From Planctomycetota bacterium (lineage in GTDB: Bacteria > Planctomycetota > OFTM77), in the NCBI GenBank assembly GCA_029260795.1, contig JAJDCO010000130.1:124001-188000 (forward strand): 64,000 nt of DNA, written 5' to 3'. The position numbers and the translations under genes were made by a program. Position 1 is the stretch's first letter, and every line of letters starts with the position of its first letter. The notes beneath the pieces were generated by a model. The model ran no database searches, was not told where the DNA came from, and saw only the letters and a list, made by a program, of their open reading frames with translations. Below are positions 1 to 8,287 of the stretch, piece by piece.

Positions 1-602
1 AGCTCCGCGGCAAGACCTGGACCGGACCGGCTGGCGTCCCCGACCGTGAGCTCTTCATCGATGACGTCCATCCGAACAAGGAAGGCCATCACCTGCTCGC
101 CTACACTCTCTACGAGACGCTCCGCGTGCGCCTCTGGCCAGAGCTCCCGCCTCGGACACCGGCCTTCTTCGTGAACCTCGGACAATCCGACAGTCGAGAC
201 GGGCTGTTGAGCTCGGTGGTCGGAGCGGGTTGGGGCCCCCTTCCCACGGGCACGTGGCAGTGGTGGCGCCCGATCCTGGGCGAGAGCGCCACACTTCACC
301 TCCCAATCGTTCCCCAGAACGAGGCACGACTGCGCCTTCGGGCCCGCTCGACTGCACAGACTCCGCGGGCACTCGAGCTCGAGCTCGGTAGTGCGAGTTC
401 ACAGTCGTTTGCCGTGCCCACTCGATGGACGACGCTCGAGTGGACCCCTCCCAAAGATGCTTGGAACGGAGATCGAAGCATCGTCCTCCACGTTCAAGGA
501 CTCGCCGAGGCCGACCGAGCTTCGGGCATCGAAGTGAGCTCCCTCTTGATCGAGGTCGACGCTCCTTTTCAGGACGTCCCCCTGTCCGGAGGCCCGCGAT
601 GA
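1..602 (+). CDS. SGNH/GDSL-type hydrolase, C-terminal part (5' end outside window)
   Basis: Only the last 199 codons are present; the frame is open from base 3 back to the window edge. The first residues contain DDVHPNKEGHH, the block V D-x-x-H-P-N motif that carries the catalytic Asp and His of SGNH hydrolases, which act on ester or acyl groups. The GDSL block lies upstream and is not seen. About 140 residues follow the motif with no recognised domain; they look beta-rich and may be a carbohydrate-binding-like or jelly-roll module (inference). The TGA stop overlaps the ATG of the Rieske gene (ATGA), so the two are probably translationally coupled. Two other SGNH proteins lie in the window, but the substrate of this one cannot be inferred. 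Confidence 0.8.
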   Translation, partial: LRGKTWTGPAGVPDRELFIDDVHPNKEGHHLLAYTLYETLRVRLWPELPPRTPAFFVNLGQSDSRDGLLSSVVGAGWGPLPTGTWQWWRPILGESATLHLPIVPQNEARLRLRARSTAQTPRALELELGSASSQSFAVPTRWTTLEWTPPKDAWNGDRSIVLHVQGLAEADRASGIEVSSLLIEVDAPFQDVPLSGGPR

Positions 603-1315
603 GCTTCGATCCCTGGGAGCTGTTGGCGCGGATTCGACCGGACGTTGTGAATGACCTTCGCCGTTGGCAGGGCGTCGTCGGCCGACAGCTCTCTCCTCGT
701 GAGAGAGTGCTCGTTCGCGTCGCGCTGGCGGCTCAGTCACGGTCGGTGCCCTTGCTCGAAAGCGCACTCGACGAAGCCGCCGCCTACGAGATCGAGCCCG
801 ACGCTCTCCTCGATGCGGTGCTTTGCGCCGGACCGATCGCCGGGATGGCGAGTGTCCTCGACGCCGTCGAGGTCATTCACCGCCGACATCCCGAGCTCGT
901 CCCGGATGACACTTCCGAAGAGACACCCTTGGTCGTCTTCTCGCCGAGCCCGCCCGAGATTCCTCCGACCGACGACCTCCCGGCTCCGCCGGCGGTCCGC
1001 TCATTGGAGCTGCTGGTGGAGGAGGTGCCCGAGACCGGCGCCAAGGTCATCGAGCTGAGTGGTCGCCGGGTGGCGGTGTTCCGTGCCGAAGAACGCTTCT
1101 ACGCCGTCGACGACGTCTGCCCGCACCAAGATCGCCCCCTGGCCGACGGTCAGGTCGAAGACGGACACCTCGTCTGCCCTTGGCATGGCTGGCGCTTCGA
1201 TCTCGGCACGGGTCAGTGCGACCTCAGCCCCGGTGAAGATCTCGTGATTCATCGGGCTGAGGTCCGAGGCGACCGGCTGCTCGTCTCGCTGGCCGACTCG
1301 GCCGAGGCCGAATGA
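599..1315 (+). CDS. AhpD-like helical domain fused to Rieske [2Fe-2S] ferredoxin domain
   Basis: A 238-residue protein with two parts. Residues 1-100 are helical and resemble the carboxymuconolactone decarboxylase/AhpD fold (RVALAAQSRS, LLDAVLCAGP). The AhpD C-x-x-C redox pair is absent; only one Cys (about 76) is present. After a Pro/Glu-rich linker, residues 135-235 form a Rieske domain with C174-P-H176 and C193-P-W-H196, the two Cys and two His that ligate the cluster. The domain is closer to NirD-like or dioxygenase ferredoxins than to bc1 Rieske proteins. No signal peptide is seen, so it is probably a cytoplasmic electron carrier. It overlaps its upstream neighbour by ATGA. The redox partner is unknown, because no oxygenase or reductase is adjacent. 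Confidence 0.8.
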   Translation: MSFDPWELLARIRPDVVNDLRRWQGVVGRQLSPRERVLVRVALAAQSRSVPLLESALDEAAAYEIEPDALLDAVLCAGPIAGMASVLDAVEVIHRRHPELVPDDTSEETPLVVFSPSPPEIPPTDDLPAPPAVRSLELLVEEVPETGAKVIELSGRRVAVFRAEERFYAVDDVCPHQDRPLADGQVEDGHLVCPWHGWRFDLGTGQCDLSPGEDLVIHRAEVRGDRLLVSLADSAEAE

Positions 1316-1359
1316 GCCCGCATTCTCTCCACAGGAACGACTCGATCGAAAGGACTCTC

Positions 1360-4300
1360 ATGCGATCCGCCCTGCTCGCGCTGGCGACCTCGCTCGCACT
1401 GCTGCTCTTGGCTCCCGTGGGAACGTCCCAGGATCTCACCGAGTCGATTCAGTGGACGTTCACGCTGGAAGAGGAAGGCCGCGGCGACGACGACGGCCTG
1501 ACCGAGCGCCTCCTCGCGCGCATCGTGTCCGAGCCCGACTCTCCGGCCGCCGAGCTCTGGGCGATCCGAGCCATCCGCGCTCGAGGGGGCGTCCGCTACC
1601 CGGCCGAGCTGGCGCAGCGCATGCAAGCCGCCCTCGACGCGACAGAACCTGTCAATGGTTTCGCAGCCACCTGGCTTCGCCAATGGCTGGTCAGCTACTT
1701 CGCCGAGACCGGGCGCTGGGAGCAGCTCGAAGCCGCGAGAAACCGCGACGGTCGACTGACCTCCTGGTTGACTCTCGGGCCGCTCGGCTTTCCGGCAGCG
1801 GATCTGAGCGATCACCGGTTTCCGCCGGAGTGGGAGATCGATCTGGAGGCGACCTACGCCGGTATTCGCGGGGACGTCCGATGGCGGACGGCGCAGGTCG
1901 ATGGCGACAGCGGCTTGGTCGATCTCTTCGCCGGTGCGACGCCCATCCTCGGAGCGTCCTACGGTTTGAGCCACTTTCAGATCGACGACTCGCGTCCGGT
2001 TCTGCTTCGCTTCCAATGCGAGACGTCATGCACCGTCTGGCTCAACGGCGAGATGCTCACCACGGTCGACCGACGTCTCGACGAGGGCCCGGCCATTCGG
2101 TGGCTCCCGGCGGTCCTTGGCAGCGGTTGGAATCGCATCCTGATCAAGATCGCCAGCCCGCGAAGTCGCGGCTTCAGCCTCCGGGTCGCGGACGATCGAG
2201 GTCGTCCGATCGCGATCGAGGAATGGGACGTCGAAGGCGAGGAGAGAGTACTCCGCGAGATGAGCACGCCGGCCGAAGAGGCCATTCCCCTGCCTCGCCC
2301 CCTCGACCTCCGCACACGCTTGCTGGAAGGTGACGAGACATCGCCCTACATCGATCTCGCACTCGCCCTCCTCGCGACTCGAACCGGTGATCGCCTGACG
2401 GAGCTCAACTCTGGTGAGAGCGCCGCGGATGCGCTCGAGGAGTCGCCGGCCGTTCAGTCGTCATTCGGAGAGCTCCTGCTCGCCAACGGGCGAGTCCCGC
2501 GCGACTGGCGCCGCAATCGCTCGCGTCAGCGATTCGAGCGGGCACTCGAGCTCGATGAGAGCTGGGTCCCCGCACTGGTCGAGCTCGCCCAGTATCTTCA
2601 GCAAGACGACAAGAGCGAGGAGGCGTTGGCCATGATCGACCGCGCCCTCGCCGTCAACCCCGAGTCCTTTCCTGCCTGGCAGATCCGTCTCGCCATCTTT
2701 CAGCAGAGAGGCTGGGAGAAAGAGCAGCTCGATGTCCTCGAGACACTCGATCGGATCGCGCCGGACCATCCTAGCGTCGCGATGGCATGGAGCCGATACT
2801 GGGACGCCAAGGGCAACGGCAACCGGAGGCGAGGGGCTCTTCGCCGTGCCACCGCCAGCTCCGAGGAGCACGAGGCGTGGCTGTCGGCCGAGGCCCTCCG
2901 CCTGCGGCAGGACGGAGACTACGCGGCCGCTCTCGCCACACTCGAACGCCTCGAGGCACATCGACCCGAGTCGCGCTCCACTCGCCGTGCCCGCGCCGAA
3001 ACGCTGGCCGCCGCCGACCGACTCGACGAGTCCATCGAGATCTACCGTCAGCTCGTCGAAGAGGATCCCGACAGCGCCCCGACGCTCAACACGCTCGCCG
3101 ATCTCCTGTTCCGTGCCGACCGCGATGGCGAGGCGATCGCGATCTGGGAACGCTCTCTCGAGGTTCAACCGGACCAGCATGCCGTACGAGGCCTCGTCCG
3201 GGAGATCGGCGGCGAACCCGACCCCTACGCGCCGTGGGAGCTCGACGTGCGCGATGCCCTCGCCCGGAGCCCGGGTCGCGAACGCTATCCCGAAGCCGAC
3301 TCGATTCTGATTCTCGATCAAGCAGTGACTCGGGTCTTCCCCGATGGCTCCAGCGAGACCGAGATCCATCAGCTCCGCAAGCTGCTCACCGAGCGCGGTG
3401 TCGAGTCCCAGAGCGTCCAGAACTTGCCCGGCGACGTGCGGGAGGTGCGCACGCTGCTGCCGGATGGGCGAGTGCTCGAGCCGATTCGAGTCAGCGGACA
3501 GCCAGGTCAGTTCACGATGCCGGGCCTCGCACCGGGCGTCACCATCGAGACGCGATTCGTCTACACGACCGCGGGTAGCTTCGAAGCGCCAGTGCGCGTG
3601 CCGGCTTTCTACTTCCAAGACACCGACTACCGCGAGCCGTTCATCTTCAGCCAGCAGGTCATCATTCATCCGACCAGCCTCGAGCTGCCGTACGTCTTGC
3701 ACAACGAGCCAACACCCCAAGTCATCCGCCAAGAGACCGGCGACGAGATCGTCCTGACGTTTCTGGCCGAAGACATGGACCTGATCCAGCAAGAGCCCGG
3801 GATGCCGGACGCCGACGACGTCGTCCCGTTCGTGGAAGCCGGGCAGAGCGCGAGCTGGGATCTGATCCACGCGATCTATCGGGACGCCGCCTTCAACGGA
3901 ACCCAGCCGACGCCCCGGATTCGCTCGAAGGCCCTCGAGCTGATCGGCGACGCCGCAGATCTGGAGACGAAGCTCCGCCGGCTCTACGCGGGTGTTCAGG
4001 ATTGGGTGGTCGCTCCACGCGGCCCCGCGGATGCCCTCGGAGTGCTGCTGACCCGGCGCGGAAGCGCCATCAACCTCTACACCGCCATGCTCCGGGCGCT
4101 CGAGATCGAGTTCGACGTCGTGCGCGCTCGCCCGAAGCCGCCCTTCTCTCGCCGCAAGGACTGGGACTTTGTCGATCCGGATGTCTTCCCGTTCTCGGTG
4201 TTGCGAGTCCCGATTCCCGGCCGCGAAGACGTCTGGCTGGCCAGCGTGACCTCGGGGATTCCGTTCGGCCTGTTGCCGACCTTGATGGACGAGGCGACGG

Positions 4301-4992
4301 GATACACCGTTGGCCCCCAGGCCGGAAAGCTGCAAACCCTGCCACGCCGACCGCGGGCTCAGCTCATCAGCCAGCAGCTCGAGCTCGACCTGAAGCTGGG
4401 GGAAGACGGGACCGCACGGGGCGAGGGCCGGTTCTCGCTGCCCGCCTTCGAGGGCTATCGTCTCAAGGATCAAGTGCGCAACGTGGAAGAGAGCATGCAG
4501 CGACGACTCGCCTTGAGCGTCATCAACCAGGTGCTCCCCGGTGCACGGGTCACCGACTTCGAGTTCGTTGGCCTCGAGGATCCCGAACTGCCCTTCGCGT
4601 TGCGCTTCGAGGCCGAGCTCCGAGGCCTCGTGCGCGGAGACCGAGTCGGCACCGGTCTCAGGCCGATCGACCTGACGAGTCAATTCGTCACGCGGGCCGA
4701 ACGCGTTCACCCGGTGGTTCTCGGCGTCCCCACGATCCAGATCGATCGGATCCGGATCGATCCCGGGACCGCTTTCCGGTTCGCCGACATTCCGCGCTCG
4801 AGCATCACGGAACTCGCGACCGGGCACTACGGGATCGCCTACGAGCTCGGGGCCGACGGCGTCCTCGAGCTCGAGCGGACCCTCGAGTTGGCTCCCGGCG
4901 AGGTGTCCCCGGGGGTGTATCCGGAGTTTGCGAAGCTCTGCCGCCAAATCGATGCCGCGGAACGGCAACGCGTGGGCATCGTGCCCCGGTAA
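1360..4992 (+). CDS. Secreted TPR protein with DUF3857 and transglutaminase-like domains
   Basis: About 1210 residues. I chose the ATG preceded by CGAAAGGA because it begins a clear signal peptide (MRSALLALATS..., cleavage near GTSQD). An in-frame ATG 48 bases upstream overlaps the Rieske stop and is the alternative. The middle region carries TPR-like helical repeats (ALELDESWVPAL, ALAVNPESFPAW, SLEVQPDQHAV). A DUF3857-like beta domain follows (ILILDQAVTRVFPDG), then a transglutaminase-like core. In active transglutaminase-like proteins this core has G-D-C with later His and Asp; here the equivalent stretch reads RRGSAINLYTAML and the later WLDP-type position reads WLASVT. The catalytic Cys therefore seems to be missing, so the role is likely structural or binding at the envelope. 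Confidence 0.78.
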   Translation: MRSALLALATSLALLLLAPVGTSQDLTESIQWTFTLEEEGRGDDDGLTERLLARIVSEPDSPAAELWAIRAIRARGGVRYPAELAQRMQAALDATEPVNGFAATWLRQWLVSYFAETGRWEQLEAARNRDGRLTSWLTLGPLGFPAADLSDHRFPPEWEIDLEATYAGIRGDVRWRTAQVDGDSGLVDLFAGATPILGASYGLSHFQIDDSRPVLLRFQCETSCTVWLNGEMLTTVDRRLDEGPAIRWLPAVLGSGWNRILIKIASPRSRGFSLRVADDRGRPIAIEEWDVEGEERVLREMSTPAEEAIPLPRPLDLRTRLLEGDETSPYIDLALALLATRTGDRLTELNSGESAADALEESPAVQSSFGELLLANGRVPRDWRRNRSRQRFERALELDESWVPALVELAQYLQQDDKSEEALAMIDRALAVNPESFPAWQIRLAIFQQRGWEKEQLDVLETLDRIAPDHPSVAMAWSRYWDAKGNGNRRRGALRRATASSEEHEAWLSAEALRLRQDGDYAAALATLERLEAHRPESRSTRRARAETLAAADRLDESIEIYRQLVEEDPDSAPTLNTLADLLFRADRDGEAIAIWERSLEVQPDQHAVRGLVREIGGEPDPYAPWELDVRDALARSPGRERYPEADSILILDQAVTRVFPDGSSETEIHQLRKLLTERGVESQSVQNLPGDVREVRTLLPDGRVLEPIRVSGQPGQFTMPGLAPGVTIETRFVYTTAGSFEAPVRVPAFYFQDTDYREPFIFSQQVIIHPTSLELPYVLHNEPTPQVIRQETGDEIVLTFLAEDMDLIQQEPGMPDADDVVPFVEAGQSASWDLIHAIYRDAAFNGTQPTPRIRSKALELIGDAADLETKLRRLYAGVQDWVVAPRGPADALGVLLTRRGSAINLYTAMLRALEIEFDVVRARPKPPFSRRKDWDFVDPDVFPFSVLRVPIPGREDVWLASVTSGIPFGLLPTLMDEATGYTVGPQAGKLQTLPRRPRAQLISQQLELDLKLGEDGTARGEGRFSLPAFEGYRLKDQVRNVEESMQRRLALSVINQVLPGARVTDFEFVGLEDPELPFALRFEAELRGLVRGDRVGTGLRPIDLTSQFVTRAERVHPVVLGVPTIQIDRIRIDPGTAFRFADIPRSSITELATGHYGIAYELGADGVLELERTLELAPGEVSPGVYPEFAKLCRQIDAAERQRVGIVPR

Positions 4993-5010
4993 CAGTTGAA
5001 GTCAGACTTC

Positions 5011-5202
5011 CTTCGGAGACCTGGCTTCCACCTGGTGGACGGCCAAAGTTCACTGGGCAGGCGCAGGTGTATCAGAGACACGAACGGAGCCCGGCACTTC
5101 GCGCAGGTCAGGCCGAGTCGCTTGTCGGCGGGGCGATTCGCTTTCGAATGACGTGGAAGAGAGAGTGGGCCTTCCCACCAGGCTGAAGCCTGGCCTCCGA
5201 AG
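5011..5202. repeat. Paired REP-like inverted repeat between the TPR gene and rpsU
   Basis: Two 28-base arms, at 5011-5038 and 5175-5202, are inverted copies of each other with about 24 of 28 positions matching. The right arm contains a perfect small palindrome, CCAGGC-TGAA-GCCTGG (5178-5193). The left arm contains a degraded version of the same palindrome. About 136 bases separate the arms and carry no gene I can support. The structure resembles a two-hairpin REP doublet or a miniature element. It could also act as an mRNA stabiliser or terminator for the upstream gene. The rest of the gap up to rpsU holds only the promoter described next. Confidence 0.6.
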
Positions 5203-5363
5203 TAGCCGGCTCGGAGGGCGGCAACCCGTCCGCTGGGCGATCCCTTCGAATCGCGCTCGACGTCGGCTCACCTCCTCGAGCGGGATAGGTAGTCGACGCC
5301 CGGTTTGATTCACTCTCGCCCGGTGTCTTCTCGAGCGTACCCAGAAATGCCGTCCACGCCCCC

Positions 5364-5391
5364 TGGACTCCCCCGGCGGAGTCGCTATACT
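5364..5391 (+). promoter_or_regulatory. Candidate sigma-70-type promoter of rpsU
   Basis: TGGACT, a 16-base spacer and TATACT lie about 135 bases before the rpsU start. The -10 box matches the consensus at five of six positions. There is no competing gene in the gap. Transcription would begin near 5398. Confidence 0.5.
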
Positions 5392-5525
5392 TTGCGTTTC
5401 TTTGCCGAGCTCTGGGACGCGAATCTCGGGGCCTCGGGCCGGGTCAACGGGGCCAGGGAAGCTGCAGGCGGCTCCCGACCCGAGAGTCCGCACGGGGCGG
5501 ACGATGAGTAGGCGTTGGAGGTTTC

Positions 5526-5762
5526 ATGCCCGTCAAGGTCGTCGTACGACACAACGAGCCCATCGACAAGGCGCTCAAGCGCTTCAAGAAGATGTGCAAC
5601 ATGTCCGGAGTCTTCAAGGAGGCTCGCCGGAACAAGGAGTTCGAGAAGCCGAGCGAGAAGCGTCGCCGCAAGGAAAAAGAGCGGCTCAAGAACATCCGGA
5701 AGTACACGCAGCAGCGTGAGCGTCGTCAGCAGCGCCGCAAGCGGAAGCCACGCCGCCGCTAA
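5526..5762 (+). CDS. rpsU: 30S ribosomal protein S21
   Basis: A 78-residue basic protein beginning MPVKVVVRHNEPIDKALKRF, the S21 signature. A Lys/Arg-rich tail follows (RRRKEKERLKNIRKY and RRQQRRKRKPRRR), longer than the roughly 70 residues of E. coli S21. S21 sits at the anti-Shine-Dalgarno end of 16S rRNA and helps initiation on structured mRNAs. The start is fixed by a GGAGG 5 to 9 bases upstream. The gene stands alone; it is not next to dnaG and rpoD as in enterobacteria. A strong hairpin follows the stop. Confidence 0.95.
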   Translation: MPVKVVVRHNEPIDKALKRFKKMCNMSGVFKEARRNKEFEKPSEKRRRKEKERLKNIRKYTQQRERRQQRRKRKPRRR

Positions 5763-5771
5763 GACCGCCTC

Positions 5772-5793
5772 GGCGGCCGAATCTCCGGCCGCC
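5772..5793 (+). terminator. GC-rich stem-loop after rpsU
   Basis: GGCGGCCG and CGGCCGCC form a perfect 8-bp stem with a six-base loop, starting 10 bases after the rpsU stop. No U-tract follows, so it may be a weak or factor-assisted terminator or an mRNA 3' stabiliser. Confidence 0.5.
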
Positions 5794-5946
5794 CTCGGGA
5801 TCGGGTCCGCCGGTGAACCACCTCGAGCCGCTGATCGACGGCGTCTCGAGAGCACCCGATCCCCTCGGAGCCGAAACGGCTCGAGAGCACGCATCCGCTG
5901 CCGTTGCTCGTGAGGTGCTTTTCGGCGCTCAACCCCGCGGTTCGTT

Positions 5947-5975
5947 TTGCCCGACGAAGCAACTCAGGGTAGAGT
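5947..5975 (+). promoter_or_regulatory. Candidate promoter of the sulfatase-like lipoprotein gene
   Basis: TTGCCC, a 17-base spacer and TAGAGT lie 68 bases before the chosen ATG. The arrangement is almost the same as that upstream of the second sulfatase-like gene (TTGCCC-17-TAGACT). Confidence 0.55.
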
Positions 5976-6043
5976 GAAACGGCGGTCTTGCCGCTCCCAC
6001 GAACGAGCCCGTTCTCGACTTGGTTCCTTTGCCGGACGATCTC

Positions 6044-7915
6044 ATGCCTCATCGCCCTCGTGGCCGGCGGCGAAATCCCACTGGATTCGCCCTGATCGGC
6101 GTCGCTCTGCTTGCTCTCGCCTCGTGCCAGAACGGCACCGATGATCGAGAACTCCCCAATATACTCCTGATCTCCATCGATACCCTGCGCCCTGATCACA
6201 TGGGCTGCTACGGGTATGATAAGGACACGACGCCGCGCCTCGATGCGCTGGCGAAGGAAGGGGTGCTCTTTCAGGACGTCTTCGCGCCGCGTGGCTCCAC
6301 CTGGCCGTCGCTCACCTCCCTGCTGACCGGCAAGTTTCCGATCAACCATGGGGTGAGGAGAAACGGGCTGCACATGGTCGATCGCCAGATCACCTTGCCC
6401 GAGATCCTGAAGGAGAATGGCTACCAGACGGGGGCCTTCCTCTCGAATTTCTATGACGCCAATCCGCAGGGCTTTGTCCGGATGGTGGCCGAAGTCAACC
6501 CGATGCAGCTGCATCGCGATTGGGACCGGAAGAACGTCGAAATGGCCCTCGAGTGGCTCGAGCAGAAGAAGGACCTGCGCACGTTCACCTGGGTCCACTT
6601 GATGGATCCCCACCGGCCCTACGATCCCACAAGCGACGGGCTCGCCCCGTTCGCGGGCGGCTACGACGGCTGGCTCGCTCCCTTCCTGAAGCTCGATCGA
6701 CTCAAGGAGCTGGCCGCGGAGGGTCTGGCACCGATCACTCTCGAGCAGATCGACGAGTACCTGTCGTATCGTGATCCGAGCTCGAACAAAACGCGCTCCC
6801 AAGTCGTGCACAGCAGCGCCCTGCGCGGTCACCTACCGCTCGACTTCCAGATGGAGATGATCACGCTCTTCCAGCTCGACATCTCCGACGAAGACCTCGC
6901 CTTCATCGTCGCCAACTACGACGCGCAGATTCCACCCGCCGATGCGTTGCTGGGCCAGGTGCTCGACAAGATCGACGAGCTCGGGATGCGCGAGAACACG
7001 CTCGTGATCTTCACCACCGACCATGGCGACGACCTCTTCGAGCACAACAAGTACTTCTTCCACGGCGCCTCGATCTACGACAGCACCTTGCGAGTCGCCT
7101 GGTCCATGCGCTGGCCGGGTGTCCTCGACGCCGGCCGCGTCGTGGACGGTCCACTGGCCCGAAATGTCGACGTCATGCCGACCATCCTCGAGCTCATCGG
7201 CATTCAGCCGCCGTCGAACATCGACGGCGTGAGCGCTGCTGACATGTTGCTCGGTAAAGGCAGCTACGAGCCGGGGCCGGTCGTGATGGAGTGGGAAGAC
7301 AAGATCTACGCCCTGCGTGACCACGAGTCGAAGTTCATCAACAACCGCGGCAACGTGCAGATCCAGACACCGCCCTTCATCTTGCTCGGCACCAATCGCG
7401 CCTACGAGATTCCCAGCGAGGGCTTGTTCGACCTTCAGGCGGATCCCAACGAGCAGAACAACCTCCTCGATGCCGAGCGGGCTCGGCTCGATCCCGAACG
7501 CGTCCAAGACGAACGCCTGGCCGCCGTCGAGAACTTGATCTCCCGGCTCCGAACACGGCGAGACAAGGATCGCGAGCTCTTCGCGTGGCTGGAAGATCAG
7601 AACAAGAAGCCCCGCCCCAAGACCAGAAGGGCCACAGACGACGTGATCAAGACGCTGGAGGGACTCGGCTACATTGGTGGAGGCGTCCCGGGCCGCGCCA
7701 GCTCGTCGTTCTCGAGTTACGTTCGCGAGCTCGCCCAGGGGACGTTCGACGCAGCCGACCCCAAGACGGCCCGCCACTACGAGCTCCTGGCCGAGTCTCA
7801 GTGGCTCGACGGAGATAGCGACTCGGCTCAGAAGACGGTCCAGGCCGGACTCGCCGATTTCGCCGGCGCCCAGTACCTGAAGAAGCTCGAGCGCGAAGTC
7901 CGCACCAAGAACTGA
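6044..7915 (+). CDS. Sulfatase-like (alkaline phosphatase superfamily) lipoprotein, non-FGly type
   Basis: A 623-residue protein. The chosen ATG gives a lipoprotein signal, GFALIGVALLALASC, with Cys28 as the lipidated residue; an upstream TTG in frame would only add eight residues. The N-terminal metal site of the superfamily is present (LLISIDTLRPDHMGCYGY), as is the distal site (TTDHGDDLFEH, then FHG). At the sulfatase signature C/S-x-P-x-R the sequence is T-W-P-S-L, so there is no formylglycine residue and no Arg. A Thr nucleophile or a phospho/phosphonate-transferase-like role is more likely than sulfate ester hydrolysis (inference). The C-terminal 120 residues are helical. The protein is probably membrane-anchored and faces the periplasm. 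Confidence 0.85.
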   Translation: MPHRPRGRRRNPTGFALIGVALLALASCQNGTDDRELPNILLISIDTLRPDHMGCYGYDKDTTPRLDALAKEGVLFQDVFAPRGSTWPSLTSLLTGKFPINHGVRRNGLHMVDRQITLPEILKENGYQTGAFLSNFYDANPQGFVRMVAEVNPMQLHRDWDRKNVEMALEWLEQKKDLRTFTWVHLMDPHRPYDPTSDGLAPFAGGYDGWLAPFLKLDRLKELAAEGLAPITLEQIDEYLSYRDPSSNKTRSQVVHSSALRGHLPLDFQMEMITLFQLDISDEDLAFIVANYDAQIPPADALLGQVLDKIDELGMRENTLVIFTTDHGDDLFEHNKYFFHGASIYDSTLRVAWSMRWPGVLDAGRVVDGPLARNVDVMPTILELIGIQPPSNIDGVSAADMLLGKGSYEPGPVVMEWEDKIYALRDHESKFINNRGNVQIQTPPFILLGTNRAYEIPSEGLFDLQADPNEQNNLLDAERARLDPERVQDERLAAVENLISRLRTRRDKDRELFAWLEDQNKKPRPKTRRATDDVIKTLEGLGYIGGGVPGRASSSFSSYVRELAQGTFDAADPKTARHYELLAESQWLDGDSDSAQKTVQAGLADFAGAQYLKKLEREVRTKN

Positions 7916-7930
7916 GTCCGAGCGGCCTGC

Positions 7931-7961
7931 CCGTCGGGAGGAGGAACCTTCCTCTCGACGG
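7931..7961 (+). terminator. Long stem-loop after the sulfatase-like gene
   Basis: CCGTCGGGAGGA pairs with TCCTCTCGACGG (12 bp, one G-U) around a seven-base loop, 15 bases after the stop. There is no U-run, so the termination role is a guess. Confidence 0.4.
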
Positions 7962-8091
7962 TGGCTCGCCGGTCTCTATTCGGCGGCACGTCACCCATTC
8001 GCACGGCTGACCTCGCTCGAAGCTTCAAACCCATCGAGCTTCGTCGCCGCAAGGCCTCGAGGAAGGCGCGAAGGCCGTAGAGCTCTCCAGC

Positions 8092-8124
8092 GCGAGCGAC
8101 TCAGCTCCTCTGGCTCGCCTTTTT
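8092..8124 (+). terminator. Candidate intrinsic terminator
   Basis: GCGAGC and GCTCGC form a 6-bp stem with a 15-base loop, followed by CTTTTTA. It could end transcripts from the sulfatase-like gene. The remainder of the gap before DUF2239 shows no gene. Confidence 0.4.
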
Positions 8125-8137
8125 ATCCCAGCGAGAC

Positions 8138-8149
8138 TCCGGGGTAAGC
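8138..8149 (+). repeat. 12-bp repeat TCCGGGGTAAGC, copy 1
   Basis: Intergenic copy of a 12-mer present five times in the window. It extends to TCCGGGGTAAGCAAC here and in copy 2. See the finding on the RAYT and its repeats. Confidence 0.6.
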
Positions 8150-8233
8150 AACACTGGCGATTTCCGAGGTAGGCGACTAAAGCCATGGACGGCCACCAAA
8201 CCATTAGCTACACAGCTTTTATGGACTTCCGCC

Positions 8234-8253
8234 GGCTCGCCACGGCTCGCCAC
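8234..8253 (+). repeat. 10-bp tandem duplication inside DUF2239
   Basis: Two adjacent copies of GGCTCGCCAC, plus the first two bases of a third. The duplication shifts the DUF2239 frame by +1. Confidence 0.9.
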
Positions 8254-8275
8254 GGGACCGCTCGCCAAGGTCGTG

Positions 8276-8287
8276 TCCGGGGTAAGC
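8276..8287 (+). repeat. 12-bp repeat TCCGGGGTAAGC, copy 2
   Basis: Lies within the DUF2239 coding sequence, where it encodes S-G-V-S, 138 bases from copy 1 and in the same orientation. Confidence 0.6.

Noticed and set aside
2461-4968. Very long minus-strand open frame opposite the TPR gene
   Set aside because: GC-rich third positions keep the opposite frame open. The translation shows no family motifs, and the plus-strand protein has clear domains.
6044-7915. Arylsulfatase with formylglycine active site
   Set aside because: The C/S-x-P-x-R signature is absent (T-W-P-S-L), so a sulfatase function is not supported despite the fold. The same applies to the other three family members.
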